Positions 60,912-64,000 of a stretch of DNA of 64,000 nucleotides are shown piece after piece. The translations under genes and the position numbers were made by a program. The stretch covers positions 1,736,001 through 1,800,000 of the forward strand of contig NZ_JAATJK010000001.1 in NCBI RefSeq assembly GCF_011927785.1, given 5' to 3'. The stretch's first letter is position 1, and the number at the start of each line of letters is the position of its first letter. This DNA comes from Micromonospora profundi. Lineage in GTDB: Bacteria; Actinomycetota; Actinomycetes; Mycobacteriales; Micromonosporaceae. Below the pieces are notes generated by a model. It saw only the letters and a program-made list of their open reading frames with translations. It had not been told where the DNA came from and did no database searches.

Positions 60912-60927
60912 CGTGATACGTCATACG
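60912..60927. promoter_or_regulatory. Two overlapping FadR/GntR-type operator motifs
   Basis: CGT-GAT-ACG (60912-60920) and CGT-CAT-ACG (60919-60927) overlap by 2 bp. Both fit the nGT-N3-ACn pattern bound by FCD-type GntR proteins and lie 62-86 bp from the two divergent starts. Confidence 0.6.
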
Positions 60928-60998
60928 AGTTACGTTCTCGGTCATTCTTGCATCGACGGCCGGTTCTGCGGCCACTCTCCATACGAAGGTGAGCAACG

Positions 60999-62267
60999 AT
61001 GAAGCAACGAGCAGTGTGGGCCGCAGTCCTCGTTGCGGGGCTGGCCCTGACGGGCTGTGGAAGCGCCACCGGAACGGGTTCGTCGTCTTCGGGCTCGGCC
61101 GACAAGCTGATCGTCTGGGACTGGAAGTCCGGCGAGGCCAGCTCCGCCGCGTACGTGGAGAAGGCCAAGGCCGACTTCGCCAAGAAGCACAAGGACGTCA
61201 AAGTCGAGTTCGTCGCCCAGCCGTTCGACCAGTACTACACGCTGCTGGGCGCGGCGATCCAGGCCGGTAAGGGGCCGGACGTCATCCTCTTCAACGGCGG
61301 GGGCCAGATCCGTGACCGGGTCGGCTCCCTCCTGCCGCTGGACGAGCACGTGGCCGACGACCGGCAGCGACTGGCCGGCTGGGAGGCGTTCGCCAAGGAC
61401 GGCAAGACCTACGCCGCGCCGGTGACCCTCCAGGGGCACCCGATCTACTACAACAAGGCGCTCTACGAGAAGGCAGGCCTCGACCCGGCGAAGCCGGCCA
61501 CGACGTGGACGGAGTTCCTCGCCAACTGCGGCACCATCACCAAGGCGACAGGTGCCAAGTGCTTCGCCGTCGGTAACAAGGAGGGCATCGGCATCCAGTT
61601 CTTCCTGTCCGCCCTGGCGTCGGGCGTCCTCACCGGCCAGGAGTACGACGACTGGATCGCCGGCAAGCGGGACTGGAACTCGCCGAACGTCAAGCGGATC
61701 TTCCAGCTGTGGAAGGAGACCGGCACCGCGGGGTTGAACAACGACGGGGCGAACTCCACGGCGATGTTCAACGACGCGTTCGCCGTCTTCCAGTCCGCGA
61801 AGGCCGCGCACATCATCGGCCTGATGTCCGACATCGGGCACTGGAAGGACTTCAACGAGTTCGTCACGCCCGAGAAGCTCGGCGTCATGACGGCCCCGGT
61901 GGTGACCGCCGGCACCACGCCGAGCCTGCCGTACGACGGTGGCATCGGCTACGCGGTCGCCAAGTGGACAAAGGACCCGAAGGTGGCCGCCGACCTGGTG
62001 CGGTCGCTGACCTCCACCGACGCGCTCCAGGCGTTCTACGCCAACGCCGGCGCGATCACCGCCGACACGACGATCGACGTGTCGCAGGGCGGTCCTGCCG
62101 TGACCACGATCGTCTCGGAGATCAAGACCGGCAAGCCCGCGCCGCACGTGGCGCTCTCCTCCAAGTCGATCGACCTGATGGGCAGGCTCTCCCAGCAGTT
62201 GCTGAGCGGTTCGGTCACCGTCGACGAGGTCGTGAAGCAGATGGCCGCTTCCGACGCGGCGGGCTGA
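60999..62267 (+). CDS. Sugar ABC importer, solute-binding lipoprotein
   Basis: A 422-residue extracellular family 1 binding protein. The lipobox LALTGCGS places the lipid-bearing Cys near residue 22. The mature protein begins DKLIVWDWKSGEASSAAYVEKA, and the carbohydrate-binding fold marks VKVEFVAQPFDQYYTLL near 66, GKGPDVILFNGGG near 92 and WTEFLANCGTI near 170 follow. ATG 60999 has AAGGTGAG just upstream. It leads an operon with two permeases; no ATPase is seen, so a shared MsiK-type ATPase encoded elsewhere is likely. Neighbouring GH95 and GH43 enzymes suggest an oligosaccharide substrate, but this is not proved. Confidence 0.92.
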   Translation: MKQRAVWAAVLVAGLALTGCGSATGTGSSSSGSADKLIVWDWKSGEASSAAYVEKAKADFAKKHKDVKVEFVAQPFDQYYTLLGAAIQAGKGPDVILFNGGGQIRDRVGSLLPLDEHVADDRQRLAGWEAFAKDGKTYAAPVTLQGHPIYYNKALYEKAGLDPAKPATTWTEFLANCGTITKATGAKCFAVGNKEGIGIQFFLSALASGVLTGQEYDDWIAGKRDWNSPNVKRIFQLWKETGTAGLNNDGANSTAMFNDAFAVFQSAKAAHIIGLMSDIGHWKDFNEFVTPEKLGVMTAPVVTAGTTPSLPYDGGIGYAVAKWTKDPKVAADLVRSLTSTDALQAFYANAGAITADTTIDVSQGGPAVTTIVSEIKTGKPAPHVALSSKSIDLMGRLSQQLLSGSVTVDEVVKQMAASDAAG

Positions 62268-62271
62268 TCTC

Positions 62272-63255
62272 GTGCCGATCGGAAAGTCGCTCCCGTCGGT
62301 CCGTCCGGTCTCGACCGGGCGGGCCGGCGGGGTGCAGCCCACACCGCCCCCGGAGCCCCGCGTTCGCGGCGCCGCCCGGCGTGCCGCCGGTGGCCGCCGC
62401 GCCGAACTCCTCGCGCCGTTCGTGCTCGTCGCCCCGGCCGTCCTGATCCTCGTGCTGCTGCGGCTGTGGCCGCTGCTGCTCGGTGTCAACTTCTCCTTCA
62501 CCGGCGACGGCGAGCGCGACGGCGCGGCCGTCGGCTTCGACAACTACGTCGACCTGTTCCACGACCCACTGTTCCGGGGCGCGCTGCGCAACGTCGGGTT
62601 GCTGGTGCTGCTCCTGCCGGTGGCGGTGGCGATCCCGGGCATCATCGCCACGTTCATCTACCTGCGCGTGCCGGGTCACCGGTTCTACCGCAGCGTCTAC
62701 TTCTTCCCCGCCGTGCTGTCCCCGGTCATCGTCGGCGCGATCTTCAACCTCCTGCTGTCCTTCGACGGCCCTGTCAACTCCGTGCTCGGCGCGGTCGGCA
62801 TCGGCCCCGTGGACTGGCTCGGCGACCCGGACGTCGCCATGTTCGCAGTCGTCGGCGTCCACATCTGGGCGACCTTCGGGATGGCGCTCGTGGTGTTCCT
62901 GGCCGGCTTCGCGACCCTGGACGGCACGCTGCTTGACGCCGCCCGGGTCGACGGCGCGTCACTGGGCCAGGTCATCCGACACGTCATCATCCCCAGCCTC
63001 ACCCGCACCATCCAGTTCGTCTTCGTGACCACGATGATCGGGATGCTGACCTCGATGTTCGGCCTGCTCTACGTCATGACCACCGGCGGTCCCGAGGGTT
63101 CGACGTACCTGCCGGAGTACTACATCTGGATCCAGCAGGGCCAGATGAACCGTCCGGCGCTCGCGTCGGCCGCGTCGACGGTCCTCTTCGTCATCATGCT
63201 CGTCGTCGGGCTGCTGCAACTCAAACTGCTCCGACGATCCGGGAAGGTGGACTGA
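62272..63255 (+). CDS. Sugar ABC importer permease, MalF/UgpA-like
   Basis: A 327-residue permease. A cytoplasmic stretch of about 45 residues rich in Pro and Arg precedes six membrane helices starting at LLAPFVLVAPAVLILVLL. The EAA loop reads LLDAARVDGASLGQVIRHVIIPSL near residue 223. The start is GTG 62272, 4 bp after the binding-protein stop. Its stop shares one base with the ATG of the next permease, giving tight coupling. The extra N-terminal segment is longer than in most relatives; a later start cannot be excluded. Confidence 0.9.
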   Translation: MPIGKSLPSVRPVSTGRAGGVQPTPPPEPRVRGAARRAAGGRRAELLAPFVLVAPAVLILVLLRLWPLLLGVNFSFTGDGERDGAAVGFDNYVDLFHDPLFRGALRNVGLLVLLLPVAVAIPGIIATFIYLRVPGHRFYRSVYFFPAVLSPVIVGAIFNLLLSFDGPVNSVLGAVGIGPVDWLGDPDVAMFAVVGVHIWATFGMALVVFLAGFATLDGTLLDAARVDGASLGQVIRHVIIPSLTRTIQFVFVTTMIGMLTSMFGLLYVMTTGGPEGSTYLPEYYIWIQQGQMNRPALASAASTVLFVIMLVVGLLQLKLLRRSGKVD

Positions 63256-64000
63256 TGTCCCGCGTCCGACTGGGCCGCTGGCTGCTCGTCATCCCGATGG
63301 GGTTGCTCGCCCTCGCGACGATCTACCCGCTGTTGTTCACCGCCAACGTCGCGATGAAGACCCGGCGGGAGTACATCCTCGACCGTTTCTCCCTGGCCGA
63401 CTCCCTGCGCCTGGAGAACATCACCACGGCGTGGAGCAGCGTCGGGATGGCCCGGTACGCCGCGAACTCGGTGCTCGTGGTGGCCTGCTCGGTGTTCCTG
63501 CTGCTGCTGTTCGGCTCGATGGCCGGTTTCGCGTTGAGCCAACTGCGGTTCCGTGGCTCGTCGGCGTTGTTCATCGGCTGCCTCGCGGCGCTCTTCGTAC
63601 CCTTCCAAGTGATCATGGTGCCGCTGGCACGGATCATGGCGGACACCGGTCTCGTCGACACGTATCCGGGGCTGATCCTCGCCTACGTCGCGCAGTTCCT
63701 GCCGTTCACGATCTTCCTGATGGCCAGCTACTACAAGACCATCCCGGCGGAGATCGTCGACGCGGCGCGGATCGACGGCAACAGCGTGTACGGCGTCTAC
63801 GGCCGGATCATGCTGCCGCTGGGCGCTCCGGCGCTGCTGTCGGTAGGCATCCTCAACACCCTGTTCTGCTGGAACGACGTGCTCATCGCGCTGCTGATGA
63901 TGCCGTCGGCCGACCATCGCACCCTGATGGTCGGGGTGACCTCGCTACGCGGGCAGTACTCCGAGGACATCCCGACGTTCGCCTCCGGGGTGCTCATCGC
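63255..64000 (+). CDS. Sugar ABC importer permease, MalG/UgpE-like (runs off the window)
   Basis: About 248 codons are visible before the right edge. From ATG 63255 the product reads MSRVRLGRWLLVIPMGLL, then YPLLFTANVAMKTRREY near residue 24. A stretch of membrane helices follows, and the EAA loop appears as EIVDAARIDGNSVYGVYGRIMLPL near residue 170, typical of MalG-type subunits. The last visible residues (SLRGQYSEDIPTFASGVLIA) match the usual region about 30 residues before the C-terminus. It is the partner of the preceding permease; nothing shows whether an ATPase follows. Confidence 0.9.
   Translation, partial: MSRVRLGRWLLVIPMGLLALATIYPLLFTANVAMKTRREYILDRFSLADSLRLENITTAWSSVGMARYAANSVLVVACSVFLLLLFGSMAGFALSQLRFRGSSALFIGCLAALFVPFQVIMVPLARIMADTGLVDTYPGLILAYVAQFLPFTIFLMASYYKTIPAEIVDAARIDGNSVYGVYGRIMLPLGAPALLSVGILNTLFCWNDVLIALLMMPSADHRTLMVGVTSLRGQYSEDIPTFASGVLI

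Overview
The window is GC-rich throughout, uses many GTG starts, and packs genes with ATGA/GTGA overlaps. It carries IdeR/DtxR-type iron boxes, AfsR/BTAD and ROK regulators, and several secreted carbohydrate-active proteins with CBM2 modules on Pro-Thr linkers. This points to a soil actinomycete, most likely Micromonosporaceae (Micromonospora-like). That assignment is an inference from gene content, not from a marker gene. No rRNA, tRNA, insertion sequence, phage or CRISPR array was recognised.

Positions 1-9914 hold an uncharacterised catabolic locus. Leftward run an IclR regulator, two PotB/PotC-like permeases and the start of an ABC ATPase. Rightward run seven translationally coupled genes: a DUF6282 metal hydrolase, a BKACE (DUF849) enzyme, a cupin, an HpcH/HpaI aldolase, an SDR, an Fe-ADH and an aldehyde dehydrogenase. 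The shared intergenic region contains repeated elements that may be IclR operators. The likely logic is import of a small organic acid or polyol-like substrate, C-C bond cleavage, and oxidation of the aldehyde released. The substrate is unknown.

Positions 9991-19403 hold secreted and enzymatic singletons: a three-SnoaL protein with chitin-binding repeats, a lipase-like hydrolase, a beta-lactamase-fold lipoprotein, an FAD monooxygenase, a UPF0303 protein and an unusual SDR with a Cys4 segment.

Positions 19533-34191 are iron-related, with insertions. A siderophore-interacting reductase and a complete Fec/Fep-type importer each sit behind an iron box. The importer runs straight into a pair of ABC exporter half-transporters whose ATP-site motifs are degenerate in a complementary way. 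Between them lie a large BTAD-STAND regulator, a DrrAB-like exporter and a secreted trypsin.

Positions 34321-41967 hold a pyridoxal kinase, an acetamidase/formamidase, a secreted FN3-CBM2 protein, a DUF574-type methyltransferase, a YccF protein, a secreted GDPD, and a coupled pair of DUF742 plus a membrane-anchored CBM2-like protein.

Positions 42116-64000 are dominated by glycan use: a giant GH92 mannosidase, a ROK regulator divergent from an MFS exporter, GH95-CBM2, GH43-CBM6-CBM2, and a FadR-type regulator divergent from a sugar ABC importer that runs off the window. Embedded here is class Ia ribonucleotide reductase (nrdAB). Its leader contains a cobalamin riboswitch, a candidate NrdR box on the promoter, and a hairpin that would mask the nrdA ribosome-binding site. 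Genes are often separated by long, perfect, U-poor hairpins that probably act as terminators.
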